DNA of 64,000 bases from Owenia fusiformis (Eukaryota > Annelida > Polychaeta > Sabellida > Oweniidae). A program made the position numbers and the translations under genes. The notes below the pieces were generated by a model, which did not search any database, was not told the DNA's origin, and saw nothing but the letters and a program-made list of their open reading frames with translations. Below, piece by piece: positions 1 through 11,900 of the stretch; positions within the stretch are counted from its first letter, which is position 1; every line of letters begins with the position of its first letter. The DNA lies in NCBI GenBank assembly GCA_903813345.2, contig CAIIXF020000011.1, forward strand, positions 21,747,754 through 21,811,753, read 5' to 3'.

Positions 1-1257
1 GCTCGTTGCTATGACTGCAACTATGCGCCATCTGGTTACACCAAGCAGGTGAACTACTGGACCAGAGTGTCCTCAAATGCAGGATACACTGGATGTGCCC
101 TTGCCAAATACGGAGATGCAGAGACCCTTGACAAATGGAGCTGTGCTTCCGGAGAGTGCTTTATCCGTAAAGATCCCAACGGTCTTGTGTACCGTGGTTG
201 CGCCAACAAGGAGAACCTTCCCCTTGGTGTGTCCACCTACAAGCAGTGCGCCAACCAGGCTGGTTCTCTGTGGTACTTCTGCAAGGGAGATCTCTGCAAT
301 AGCAAACAGATTGGTGACTATGGAGTTTGTGGATATAAACCATCTTACCATGCCACATACCCAAGTGAGTACATGTTATGGCTATTCTCATTCCCGAGTC
401 TGCTGATGTTTCACAATGTTGATTACTAATGTTTTTTTTAAATATAAAAAAATAATGATATATATAAATTATAGATTTATAGTTTGAATGGAATTGACGA
501 GTACTTTCAAAGTCTAAACATGACAAGTAATATATAATATATAGAAGAAAGATTCTCTCACCATCAGATTTAGGAATATTGTTCATTGATCACATTTTGC
601 TTTACATTTAGACCCATGTGATGGCAAATGCTACAACAACCCCAGCGGCCTTTTTGCTGACAAATACAACAAGAATGGTTTTATCCAGTGTGGATGTGAC
701 TACAAATATGGCAAAGCCTGTATCTGCTGCAAGCCTTTCTTCATGAAGTGTCCATATGGTAATTAAGAGTTTATATGATATTAGCTAAATGTCTCAGTTT
801 TTTTTTAGATTGTCTTAGTTTTCAATGTGAACTAGTTTTAAAAAGTCATGGTTTTCATGTAAGCATAATTTGATTTTTAGGAACTGCTTTTGATGATTCC
901 ACCAAAGTGTGCAGCAAAGCTGTCTTCAGTGCCCCAGCATACAAAGCCCCTGAGCCAGCATACAAAGCCCCTGAGCCAGTATACAAAGCCCCCGAGCCAG
1001 TATACAAAGCCCCCGAGCCAGCATACAAAGCCCCCGAGCCAGCATACAAAGCCCCTGAGCCAGCATACAAAGCCCCTGAGCCAGCATACAAAGCCCCCGA
1101 GCCAGTATACAAAGCCCCCGAGCCAGCATACAAAGCCCCCGAGCCAGCATACAAAGCCCCTGAGCCAGTCTACAATGTACCATCTTATGGATACCAGGCC
1201 CCATCCTACAGATACCCAGTTTACAACCAATACAACAACCACTATTTAAAACTTTAA
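1..1257 (+). CDS. Secreted Ly6/uPAR-like + chitin-binding protein with AYKAPEP repeats (5' partial)
   Basis: Three exons join in phase: 1-364, 612-758 and 881-1257 (donors GTGAGT and GTAATT, acceptors TTTAG; both introns phase 1), stop TAA at 1255-1257. The 5' end lies outside the window, so any signal peptide is not seen. The first about 120 residues are cysteine-rich, opening CYDC and ending CKGDLCN, the layout of an LU (Ly6/uPAR) three-finger domain. Exon 2 and the start of exon 3 give a second cysteine cluster ending CPYGTAFDDSTKVC, which matches the C-terminal signature of CBM14 (peritrophin-A) chitin-binding domains. The rest is eleven near-identical heptads [AV]YKAPEP followed by a Tyr-rich tail. 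Such tandem Pro/Tyr/Lys repeats are usual in extracellular structural proteins (matrix, byssus, cuticle, shell). I infer a chitin-binding extracellular matrix protein; I do not recognise a named orthologue. LU assignment is moderate, CBM14 fairly good. Confidence 0.82.
937..1167 (+). repeat. Coding minisatellite, 11 x 21 bp (AYKAPEP)
   Basis: Eleven in-frame 21-bp units encode [Ala/Val]-Tyr-Lys-Ala-Pro-Glu-Pro. Units differ mainly at the Ala/Val codon (GCA or GTA) and at a synonymous Pro codon (CCT or CCC), so amino-acid sequence is better kept than third positions. The array is open in several frames on both strands, but only the frame joined to the upstream exons is coding. Confidence 0.95.
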
Positions 1258-1277
1258 TGTTGTTAAGTCATTCTTTA

Positions 1278-1283
1278 AATAAA
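1278..1283 (+). promoter_or_regulatory. Polyadenylation signal AATAAA of the repeat-protein gene
   Basis: AATAAA lies 21 bases after the stop codon at 1257, so the 3' UTR would be very short. No competing gene follows on this strand until about 5967. Confidence 0.6.
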
Positions 1284-2258
1284 TCGTACATTCCCAAGGA
1301 TTTTCTTTTGTTTAATATTATAATCTTATTCCTATAATCTTGCAGTGATTTGTGAAAGTTTTATCAGATTTAATGGAGCATATACAAGCTTTTGAAATTT
1401 TTTGAATTGCATTTAAAACCATCATTACATGTATGCCACACAATTTGTAAAATGACATATAAACTGGTATTGAGTTACTCGTTTCTCTTTTCCTAATGTT
1501 TCACTCTTGTTCTCATCAATCTTAAAGATAACCAAGTGTTAACATTTTGAAATTCTGTAAGGAAATGCATTAGGGAAAACAGTAGTTGGAGAGTATGACT
1601 GTACAAGGAAAAACCACTGTTATCTCACTTGTGGTGAGGAAGATCACCAATTTACTTGATTGAGCCCACAATTTTCATGTTCTTTAGGACTCAGAGTACT
1701 TTTCCAATCTTCCTGACCAAAAATAGAACATTCAACTCATTCATTTTTCACCCAGAATTTTACATACAACCCCTGCTGTTTCTTGGCATTGAACCTATTC
1801 GTTTAATATTCTTTATTGGTCTCAATACACTTTTGATGTATCCTCAATACACTTTCGATGCATCATTTTTTCCCATTAGCTTAGAATAGTACTTTCACCA
1901 TACATGATGGGTCTGATAGACTGTTTAAAAGATGCTGCTCATCTAGATCCAGTATGAGGGCCATAACAATAAAATCACTGTAAAATTGTAATGTTAAATA
2001 TTAACTTAGCCCCAGGAGTTTGCATCGACACCCCACCCCTACCATCTTTTTCTCATTCAAATAATGTACTGCTGAAGATGTTCTTGTGTCATATTTATAT
2101 ACCGCACTCTCTGCAAAATATTTTTGAAATACATGTACCATCAAAGAGATTAGTGCAAAATAATGAAAATGGTCATTTTTGGCATATCTTGTAGATTGTA
2201 CAGCTAGATAAAGCTTCTTCATAAGTAGAATGTTATTGAATTTCTAATTTTATTGATA
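1284..2258. other. Intergenic/intronic AT-rich DNA, nothing recognised
   Basis: AT-rich sequence with no exon-like stretch that I can support. It lies between the repeat-protein gene and a foldback element and may be intronic to the LRRK-type gene, whose 5' exons are missing from the window. Confidence 0.5.
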
Positions 2259-5200
2259 CAAAAGGAGGAGGGAAGTTAGCGCAACAGATTTTGGACAGTC
2301 ATATGTTTGATTTTGGCCATTTCCTGGGGATTTAAAAAGGTGCATATGTTAGGCAAATGCATTACCTCCAGGAAAATCACTTCTAGAGACGATGAAATAA
2401 TTTCGACTTTGAGACAGGGTAGATGCAAACAACCCACCCACATGTTTTTTCTGAAATGTTTTCCTGATTTTCAATCCCTTCCATCCTTGCTTTTTTAATT
2501 TTTCTTGCATTAATATGTTGCGTTTTGACACACAGTTAATCCCTTAAAAGGAATAAATGATTCCTTTTAGATAAATAGTCTAGAATATTTTCAAAATAAA
2601 AGCCTCTAGAAAGAGAGAGTTCTTACATTTTGGCGAGCACCCTAGAGACCTGTATCAAAATAATCCTTTATATCTTACAAACGATTTGTGAGATTTGCCA
2701 AAGTGAACGAGGTGTCGAAAGGCACTAATTAGACAATTAGTTAGTATAGCATTCCTCATTTCTTAACTAGTTCAATCAATACAACCAGTGTTGATCACCA
2801 CATAAATGAAAAACAGCATGGTCTATGTGTCAATTGTTTCATGCTGGACATATGCCAGTGTTTTTGAAAAATCCATAGATAACAGTACTCAATCTGCTTT
2901 GATTGATTTTACTGAACTAGTAAACCAATAATCAGAATCACACTTCAGCATCACAGCATTGTCTGCTCCTCAAATTCTCTCATAAGGGAGCTACTGTATT
3001 TATAAGTCTGTTATCACATAAAAGTACATGGTTTTTTGATATACCAAATGGTTATTTTACTATATTGTAAGTATCCCATAATCAAGTCACGTTGTACTAA
3101 TTGTTAAATAAGGTAGTCTAGCTTCAAGCCTAGGGTATTTTGATGTACCAAGCTAAGAGGATACTTTGTCTTGATCTTGACTTGTGTGCTAAGACTGTAA
3201 CAAAGAGTTTTCGTAACAACCTTGATATTTAAAATTGATGGTACCAATAAAATCACAGTCAATAAATAAATGAGAATAATTATGAAACAGAAGATGAAAG
3301 TGAAAATCAGATTAAAATATATGTCAAATGTACTTGTATTAATCATGAGTTCTACATTCATACCAGACATACACTGCACAATGGAATGCAAAGCTTATTG
3401 GTCAGTGCCAATGAGCCCAGTGTCTAGGATCAAATGTACTGCTGGGTGCAAATATGATAACAGATCGATGCAGTTCAAATCTTTGCTAATTGTTAACATT
3501 AAATACTATTTGAATCAACAATTAACATTGTTAATGGTGATGCTTTCAGTGTTAGTGATAATTTGATTGAGAGAAGTATTTTAAAGATAATTTTGTATCA
3601 AAGGATTTCCTATTTATGATCAATTTTTACAAATTTCATTGACCACGTATCTTCTTGTATTATAGAGGATACATTAAAATATTCATTGTAGATATCCGCT
3701 ACATCACAGATAATTATATGGTCATTAACTAACGTATGAACTGGAATATACATAAAACAAAGGGTATACATAGCAGGGCCGTAGCCCGCTTTCAACCAGC
3801 TGAGGGGGGCTGCGATCGTAGTATTTTAAAAATTGGTGCAACCTCCTTCAAAATTGAGTTAGAAACGTCTAAAAGCATTCTAAACCTCTCATCTCTTTTT
3901 TTGGTTCTATTTTTTTGGGTGGGGTTGGGATCGCATCAACCGCAACCCCCTTAACTCCTTGCAGCAACGTTAATTCAAGTGCCTTTGAATTTGCAAGATA
4001 CAAACCTCAAGACAATACCTCAAACAGCTTCGAAAATCTCTCAAAATTGATAACAAATAGTTGTTCTCACTTCTTTTATAATCAATCGGACTATATTTTA
4101 TAAACTTTAATTTCAAAAAAGATATTTCAATTTTTGAATTTCTCTTGTAAAAACGCAGTTCACCCAAACCACATTTTGACACCGATTTCATCTTGGTAAA
4201 TCTCGGTATCAATAAAGGAACCCTTGATTAAACATGGTATATTTCGACTTTTTGAGTCAACTAGACTGTATTTCATATAATAATTTTTCTAAAAATGTTC
4301 TTTTTAACATAAAATTATTTTTGCAAAAAACACATTTTTTACCAAAAACATACTTCGACACCTATTTCATCTTGGCAAATCTCAGTATCAACAAAGGAAC
4401 CCTTTACCTTTCAATTATATACCATGATTAAGCTGCTCGTCAAAATATGTTAATGGTGTCATCATGTTTTGAACACACTCGTTTTAGTCGATATTGCATG
4501 CAAATCACAAAGAAAAAATTATTAAGCTCCCAAAATCCCCCTAGCCTAGCTGATTAAACAAGGTTTATTTTGAGTTTTGAGAGTCAACTAGACTATATTT
4601 TATATAATGAATTTTCAAAAATATTCTTTTATCAATTTAATTTTTTTGGCAAAAAACGCATTTTTTACCCCAAAACTCACTTTGACACTTATTTCGTCTT
4701 GGCAAATCTCAGTATCAATAAAGGAACCATTTACCTTTCAATTATTAACCATGGTTAAGCTGCTCATCAAAATGTGTTAACGTTGTCATCATATTTTGAA
4801 CACACTCGTTTTAGTCGATATTGCATGCAAATCCCAAAGAAAAAACTATGAAAATCCCCCCAAGTTGATTAAACATGGTATATTTTGACTTTTTAGAGTC
4901 AACTAGACTGTATCTTATATAATAAGTTTTCAAAAATATTTTTTGTTAATTTTTAAAAAAAAATTGCAAAAAACACATTTTTTACCCAAAAAGTCACTTC
5001 GACACCTTTTTCATCTTGGCAAATCTCAGTATCAATAAAGAAACCCTGTACCTTTCATTTGATAACCATGGTTAAGGTGCTCGTCAAAATGTAAGATGTC
5101 ATTTTATTTTATACATACCTATTCTAGACTAAAAGTGGAAAACAATATTTCCCATGTTATTTTCCCATCGGAAAAATCATTGCTTTCAGCTAAGTTTGGT

Positions 5201-5540
5201 CACCCATAATGGGTATCTTTAAAACCCCTGATGGAATCACTTATTCCTTTAAAGGGGTTAACTATGTGTCAAAATGCAACATATTGATGCAAGAAAAATT
5301 AAAAAAGCAGGGATGGAAGGGGTCGAAAATTAGGAAAACATTTCAGAAAAAATATGTGGGTGGTTTGTTTGCATCTACCCTGTCTCAAAGTCGAAATTAT
5401 TTTATCATCTCTAGAAGTGATTTTCCTGGAGGCAATGCATTGGCCTAACATATGCAATTGTTTAAATCCTCAGAAAATGGCCAAAATCGAACATATGACT
5501 GTCCAAAATCTGTTGCGCTAATTTCCCTCCTCCTTTTCAT
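2259..5540. mobile_element. Foldback element with about 290-bp inverted arms
   Basis: The segment from about 2259 to 2550 is repeated in inverted orientation at about 5255-5540. Both outer ends begin with AAAAGGAGGAGGGAA (GTTAGC or ATTAGC next), and the arms stay aligned with few mismatches through to the sequence around ACACA(C/T)AGTTAA. Between the arms is about 2.7 kb of AT-rich DNA with an internal tandem repeat and no transposase. This is the structure of a non-autonomous foldback DNA element. The boundaries are judged from where similarity stops; I did not identify a target-site duplication. Each arm has an open frame running the same way relative to the arm, but no start context or family match supports coding. 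Confidence 0.75.
4084..5100 (+). repeat. Internal tandem repeat, period about 315-325 bp, 3+ units
   Basis: Units begin with GATTAAACATGG or GATTAAACAAGG at about 4226, 4552 and 4866. Each holds the shared blocks GAGTCAACTAGACT, ATTT(C/T)ATATAATAA, CATCTTGGCAAATCTCAGTATC and a block around CACACTCGTTTTAGTCGATATTG. A degenerate partial unit precedes at about 4084-4225. The array lies inside the foldback element. Confidence 0.8.
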
Positions 5541-5966
5541 GATCAACATTAGAGTGAAAATATTGTACTTTATGTATTGTTTTCAACTTTTTCATTGCTG
5601 TACTTTAGCCACCTTTCTCATTGTCAGAAGTTATTTAAAATATACAGTACACAATAGTGAACAAGTATCACTGTTTTAGAAATGGGGAAAAGAATTGATT
5701 TTAGCTAATTCATGCATGATTACAAGTAAATATTGACAATTACAGAAGATTTGTGTATCTGTTTGTATGGAATTAAGTTTGATGTCAAAGTGATTAAAAT
5801 GGAAGTCATAAAAATGTAAACATTTCATTTGTGCTATCCACCCAGGGCCCTTTCCAGATTTATTATTTCCATTGGAGATCGTAGCCACATTGTAAATCCT
5901 GCTTTTTACTTTCCTAAAACTTATTGGGTGCCCTCTACATTTATTGATTTTTTATTTCTATATCAG

Positions 5967-8900
5967 AATGAGCGGGCACTATGGGCTAGAGAGCAGATAC
6001 GTTATAGTTGTGAGGCATATGTGACTGCACGTCGTGAACTCTCCATTCTCCAGTCAGTGAGCCACCCGCATATTGTTGCAGTGTTTGGTCTCAGTTTACA
6101 GCCTCTTAGCCTCATCATCAGTCTGGCACCTCAGGGTAGTCTGGATACATTGTTGCTACGCATAGCACAACTTGGCAACCAACTTTCGTCTGCAGTTATA
6201 CAGGATGTTGCATCACAGGTATATAGAGCAATAATGACAAAGTCTGGTCATTTCACATGACTTAGAACCTATGGCACATTTCACAAAATTCTTTCTAATA
6301 ACCCTTGATCTACTGTTGTTGTAAATAAACATCTAAATCCAAGACTGAAAGTAATATTTTCAGAAATGCTTCCCTATTTAATATTAAAAACAATGACTAT
6401 TAAGCTTGAAATTGAAATCTACATTGCTGATACTAGGTCCATTTATGTTAAAATGATATATGTACAAGTAGTTACACTTTTTTTACAGCTGCAAAATATA
6501 TTATTAACTTGTACAGACATTTAGTATTCTTGAACATGAACTGAACATATATGGATATATAATTTAAAGGTTGCCTCAGCATTGGTGTACCTACATAGTA
6601 AACAGATCATATACCGGGACCTGAAATCTGAGAATGTGTTGGTGTGGACACTCCCAATGTCCCCTCAGGAGCCCCAGCATGTATTGGTCAAATTAGCTGA
6701 TTACGGTATGTATTAATACATGTATTAATATTGACAGGTAGCCTACATAAGTGTATTTCAACAGTACAACAGTACTTAATTGTCAAAACTGAATTATGGA
6801 TTGGATTTCATGCATTTTATCTATACACTCTTGTAGAACAAATCATTGATATCCATCCACCTAGAGTGTAGTCCATAGAGAAGTCCATTGTCCATAGACC
6901 TTTTTTGAACACTCATACAAGCTTTTCTTTGAAGGATAAAAATGAAGAGTAAAATACATGTCGGGACTCTTTCATGATCCAAATATTTTCTTCTTATTTC
7001 CAGGTATAAGTCGCGCTGCACTGCCAATGGGCACCAAGGGTCTAGCAGGAACACCAGGCTTCATTGCCCCAGAGATATTGCAACACAATGGAGAGGAACC
7101 ATACACAGAAAAGGTATCAGCATCAGGAACTACTTAGCTCCAATATGTTCACATTTAAGGCACAATCTGCAGTCTGAATGGTCTATAGATCCCTAGACAG
7201 ATCAGGCCCACATGCCCCATTGCAAAACCTGCAGTTGACTATGGGGCGACAGATGCTTGTTACACCAATGTCATACTAGTATATGTCCACACTACTTTAC
7301 TTAGTACAAGCTCTAGTATTACTTGACCAACTACTGTATAATTGCTCCTTTTGATAAACTAAAATCTAATACTTTACTATATATGTTTCAGGTTGACTGC
7401 TATTCATTTGGTATGTTCCTTTATGAGCTTCTGGCCCTACACATGCCCTATGCTAATATGGAGTCTGTCAGGGGAAATATGCTCAGGGCATTTGTCTTGG
7501 AGAAGAAAGGAAGACCATCTTTAACACAGAGGGTATGTATATAAATAAATTTACTCTTATTGCACATGCAACTTACAAAGGCTTATGTACTGGGTTTAAA
7601 ACTGTTATACAATGTACTTGATGATAAACTTTAATTTTAAACCACCACTTTAGCTAATTTTGAGATACTGCCTGACCATCTAAAAGTGGTCATTCCTAGA
7701 TGTACTGTGGAATATATTTAGGAATATCATCACCAAACATATGAAATTTTGATTCCAAACTTTGTAACAAACCTATCCCAATTAAACATGATAACAATAT
7801 GCTGGGCTTGAAAGCCATTCAGAGATACACTTTAAATCATTCCCAAATCAGAGGAGTCAAATAGTGTCATATCCAAATTTATTCCATGGTTAGAAGGATA
7901 TAGATCGAATATCACGTAAATAATTTAGGAGGTGACATACCCAGCTCCAATGTTGAACCTGATGACAATGTGCTGGGCCCATGAACCAGCACAGAGACCT
8001 TCAGCTGCAGAGATATCAGCCATTGTTACTAGCCCCGAGTTCTCCACTTTGATGGATGTGGTTGCTATGGAGAAACAACAGAGAATTGTTGATGCTACTA
8101 TAGTAGCAGTAAGACATGCAGGTTTGTGCAGATGTTACTGAATTCAACATTTTTAATCGAATATAATGATTCCCTACCTTATTAAATTGAAATCTCATAT
8201 GGTGTTTAGGAAAATTCCAAATTCCTATATCTGAGGCATTTCTGTTGCTAGGCAACCATGAAGAGTATGTGAATGAAGTTTGGCTTGCTACAAGTAATCC
8301 TGCATCCAGCTCTATTGAAATCCTGACACTTGAGAAACATACATGTGTAGAACAGAAGGTGAGTGATGATTTGACCTGTTTGAGTTTGACTTGAATATGA
8401 GCTGAAATGCAAATACATGTATTACATATAAATGACATGGGTCATGGGGAACAGTGTGTGAAGGTCGTAGACATTTATACTGCAATATTGAACAATTTGT
8501 AATACGTCATTACCACATTGATCAAAATATTATCCAAGCCAAGTAGAGATTGACCATGGGCTTTCAATTAGAGTTGAAAGCCCATGGTTTGACACATCCG
8601 TTTGTATATATTGTGGTCAGCTTTGCAAGCAACAGGCATCTCACTTTTCTTGCCTGCACATTTCCAGACAAACCAATTGATGGATTGATTTTAAATTTTG
8701 AGGGATATTTCTTAGAGAAAACTTAGTTTTCGGCATGATATATTTGGAGTTGGCCCTTCTTGTTCTTTAGGTACAATTCTGTTCACTATGTGTCTTGTTC
8801 AATTTGATATGATTCTGCAACCTCCAAAAACAATATTTCGAGACTATAAGGGTTGCAAGTCTAATTGGGAGGTATCCACGTATGATCAAATGAACTCTCA

Positions 8901-11900
8901 AAATCTGTGTATTGTTTCTTTACAGTGCATTCTCTTAGACAACTGTGGTGTTTTGTGTTTGGCAGCTGTTGGGGAACAGATGTGGTGTGCAACAACCGAT
9001 GCTACTATCTTTATATACAGGTGAGTGAAAAGGAAAGTGTTATGTATGTATATCTGCATCATGTTATTATTTAATTTGTGCTGTTCTGTACAGTATGTGT
9101 ATTCACATGTTGTTCTATTTGTAAATATGGTAAACCCTGCCTAAGTGGAACAACTTTGGTAACGCTAGGTATTGTTCCACTTGGGAGGTGTTCCACTTAT
9201 AAGAAGTTCATTTAACATTAAGTCAGTTGGTCTTGGGACTTTGAAAAGTGTTCCACTAACTGAGGTGTTCCACTTCTAGAAGTGTTCCACTTTACAGGTT
9301 TCACTGTAGTGTATCTTTAGACAATTTTATGCTGTGTAATAGTATAAATTTGTTCTACATCTGGTTAGTAGATAGTGTTAGTGTTAGTAAATATTTAAGA
9401 ATGAAGACTACAATGTTTTACAGTGCAATAAGGACAGTAAAACATTTGTAAGTGGAACTCATTTGTACCCCTAAAAGTGTTCCACTTGGGAGGTGTTCCA
9501 CTGACAGAGGTTCATTTTTATCATTAAGTTAATTGATAGTGTTCTTCTTTTCCACTCACAGAAAGATATTTCACTTTACAAATGTTACTGTATATGGCTT
9601 ATGCTGTTTGTATTTCTATCTATAGAGTTCAAGACACAGTGAAGATAAAGGAGATTGAGATAGAGTGTGATGATGATGCACTGAGAATAATCTCTATCTC
9701 CCCTCTCTCTAGTGGCCTAGTGCTAGTGACTAGCAGAGATGGAGGTCTCTATCTCTATAACAAGGAGGGCACTTTGGTGAAACACGTCCCTGTAGAACAA
9801 GCAGTACATTGTGTAGCAACTGGATGGGTCCTTGAGAGGTAAGTGGAGAGAGAAGGGAGCTGTGGCTTTTGAGGAGCGGGTGTTCTGTACCTTGAGGGAG
9901 GGGTTTCTTTACTACACCAGAGTTGGCTTTAGCTTAGTGACAGGGTAGGGATGGGGGTTCTGGAGCTTTAGGAGTGGGCTGGAATTTGTCGAATGGGCAT
10001 CAAGTGAATGCAACCAAATTATACTCATTGGAGAAGGGGGATGAAGCTTGGGAGAGGGGGTCTGTAGGTCATTCAACTGGGTAATTTGGAACTTTTGGGG
10101 AGTGGGCAGTAGCTGAAGGAAGGTCAAGGGGGCTGTAGCTCAGGATAAGTGGGGAGCAGTTTAGGAGAGCTGTAACATGTGGATAGGGACTACATGTGTT
10201 GCCCAGATTAACAAACTTGATCATGAAAAGTGTCATCACTAACTAAAAAACTAATGAATTCTAATCAAATGAACACCAATTCAACCAACATTCTCAGTTA
10301 GCCTATATAATTACATTTACATTTCGACTCTGAAACATGCTGTTTTACGTTTTCAGGGAGTGCATATTTCTTGGCCATGACCGCACAGTTATGGTCTACC
10401 AAGTGGAGACAGAGAAAATTACATTTCTAACTCATAGTAATGCAAATGCGGCAAACAGAATCTCTCACATTTCACCAACTAAGGGAGAGCTATATGTCAC
10501 ACTGGAATCGGGTATGTTCTTGATACTATGCACATGTGTATTCAAGATCACACCAGTCTAGAGTCTGAATTGTCTTGGGCATGAGTCACATGCTGTGGTA
10601 TCTGTAACACCCATTATGTATTACATGTATGTAATAATCATAGAAGATGACAATATTGATGGTGAAATCAAAATATATAGATCTTGGCTCAAGCCACAGA
10701 CCACTACTGTTAAGTGGATGTTTCTCTTTCAAAAGCTAAGTTTAAAAAAATTTGTTAACAAGCTGTCAATTGAATACAGAATATAAATGGCACTACATTC
10801 ATCTCTCCCATTAAAAAATGTTTTTATACACATTATCATAAAAGAAATTCTATGGGCTGGGATAAACATTTCCAAATTGTGCATCAGCAGATTTGATAGG
10901 CTAGTTTTAATTTAAAAAGCAGATGAGAAAATGTGTTTATGTGTTTCAGAGAGTGTCCTTTACAGATGGAACACATCATCTGGTTCACTCTCCAAGGAAG
11001 CTGACATAGCAGCCCTGCTCAACATTAAGCAAGGTAACCATTATTTATATTTTATAAATTCTTTTTTTAACCCGAACAATAGTCAATACTGACTTACTTA
11101 CCTAAGTTCCAGGAAAACTTGACATTTACAGATGCAAGAGCAGACTATGCCAAGATTTGATTAGGTTAAGGGCATGCTGGGTAAATTACACGATAACCAT
11201 TTTTATCACTGTGAATCTTGTTTGTTTTAGGTGGGGTGCTTATTAGCCACCTTGTCCAACATGATGATAAACTCTACGTTGGCACAGATCAGGGGCACTT
11301 AGTTGTGATCCCTGGCAAAATAGAACAACACAATAGAGACACCATGACGACCACTAGCAACACTGGAAATGACCATGGTAACACTATAACGAGTCCTAGA
11401 ATTACTGAGACTGAGCCAAGAGATGTTCTAGTGTTACATGGACATATGGCAGCAGTGTCCCAAATTCTAACACTAAGACGTGACACAGTCACCATAGGTA
11501 TGGGCTATAGGGACCTTCTCTCAAAGACAACATATAACAGTCACAAAAACGTCAATAACATTTACCATGCAGTGTCGTGGTTATTTTAGTGTGCAGTCAT
11601 ACATCCAGGATCTTGATGCAATTTTATTCTTATCTATATCAAATGAACTTCTATCCCAGAGGTCCTTGCATGTGTATATTGGTTATTTTGCCTATACTTT
11701 TTTGCAATTTACATCTTTAGTCGATAAGTACATGTATAACCGTTTTGAAGTAAACACATAAGTGTTTTGAATGTCAGAGAAAATCACTTATGGCAATAAC
11801 TGATCAAAAGTATCATTGAATGTTTCCCCCAAAAGTGGAAATCTATTAAATGTTCAAGCTTATATTATACTTGTAAGATTGTATGAATAATTGGCTACAA

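Noticed and set aside
855-1249. Open frames on both strands over the AYKAPEP array
   Set aside because: A 21-bp repeat without stops is open in several frames. Only the frame joined to exons 1 and 2 makes recognisable domains.
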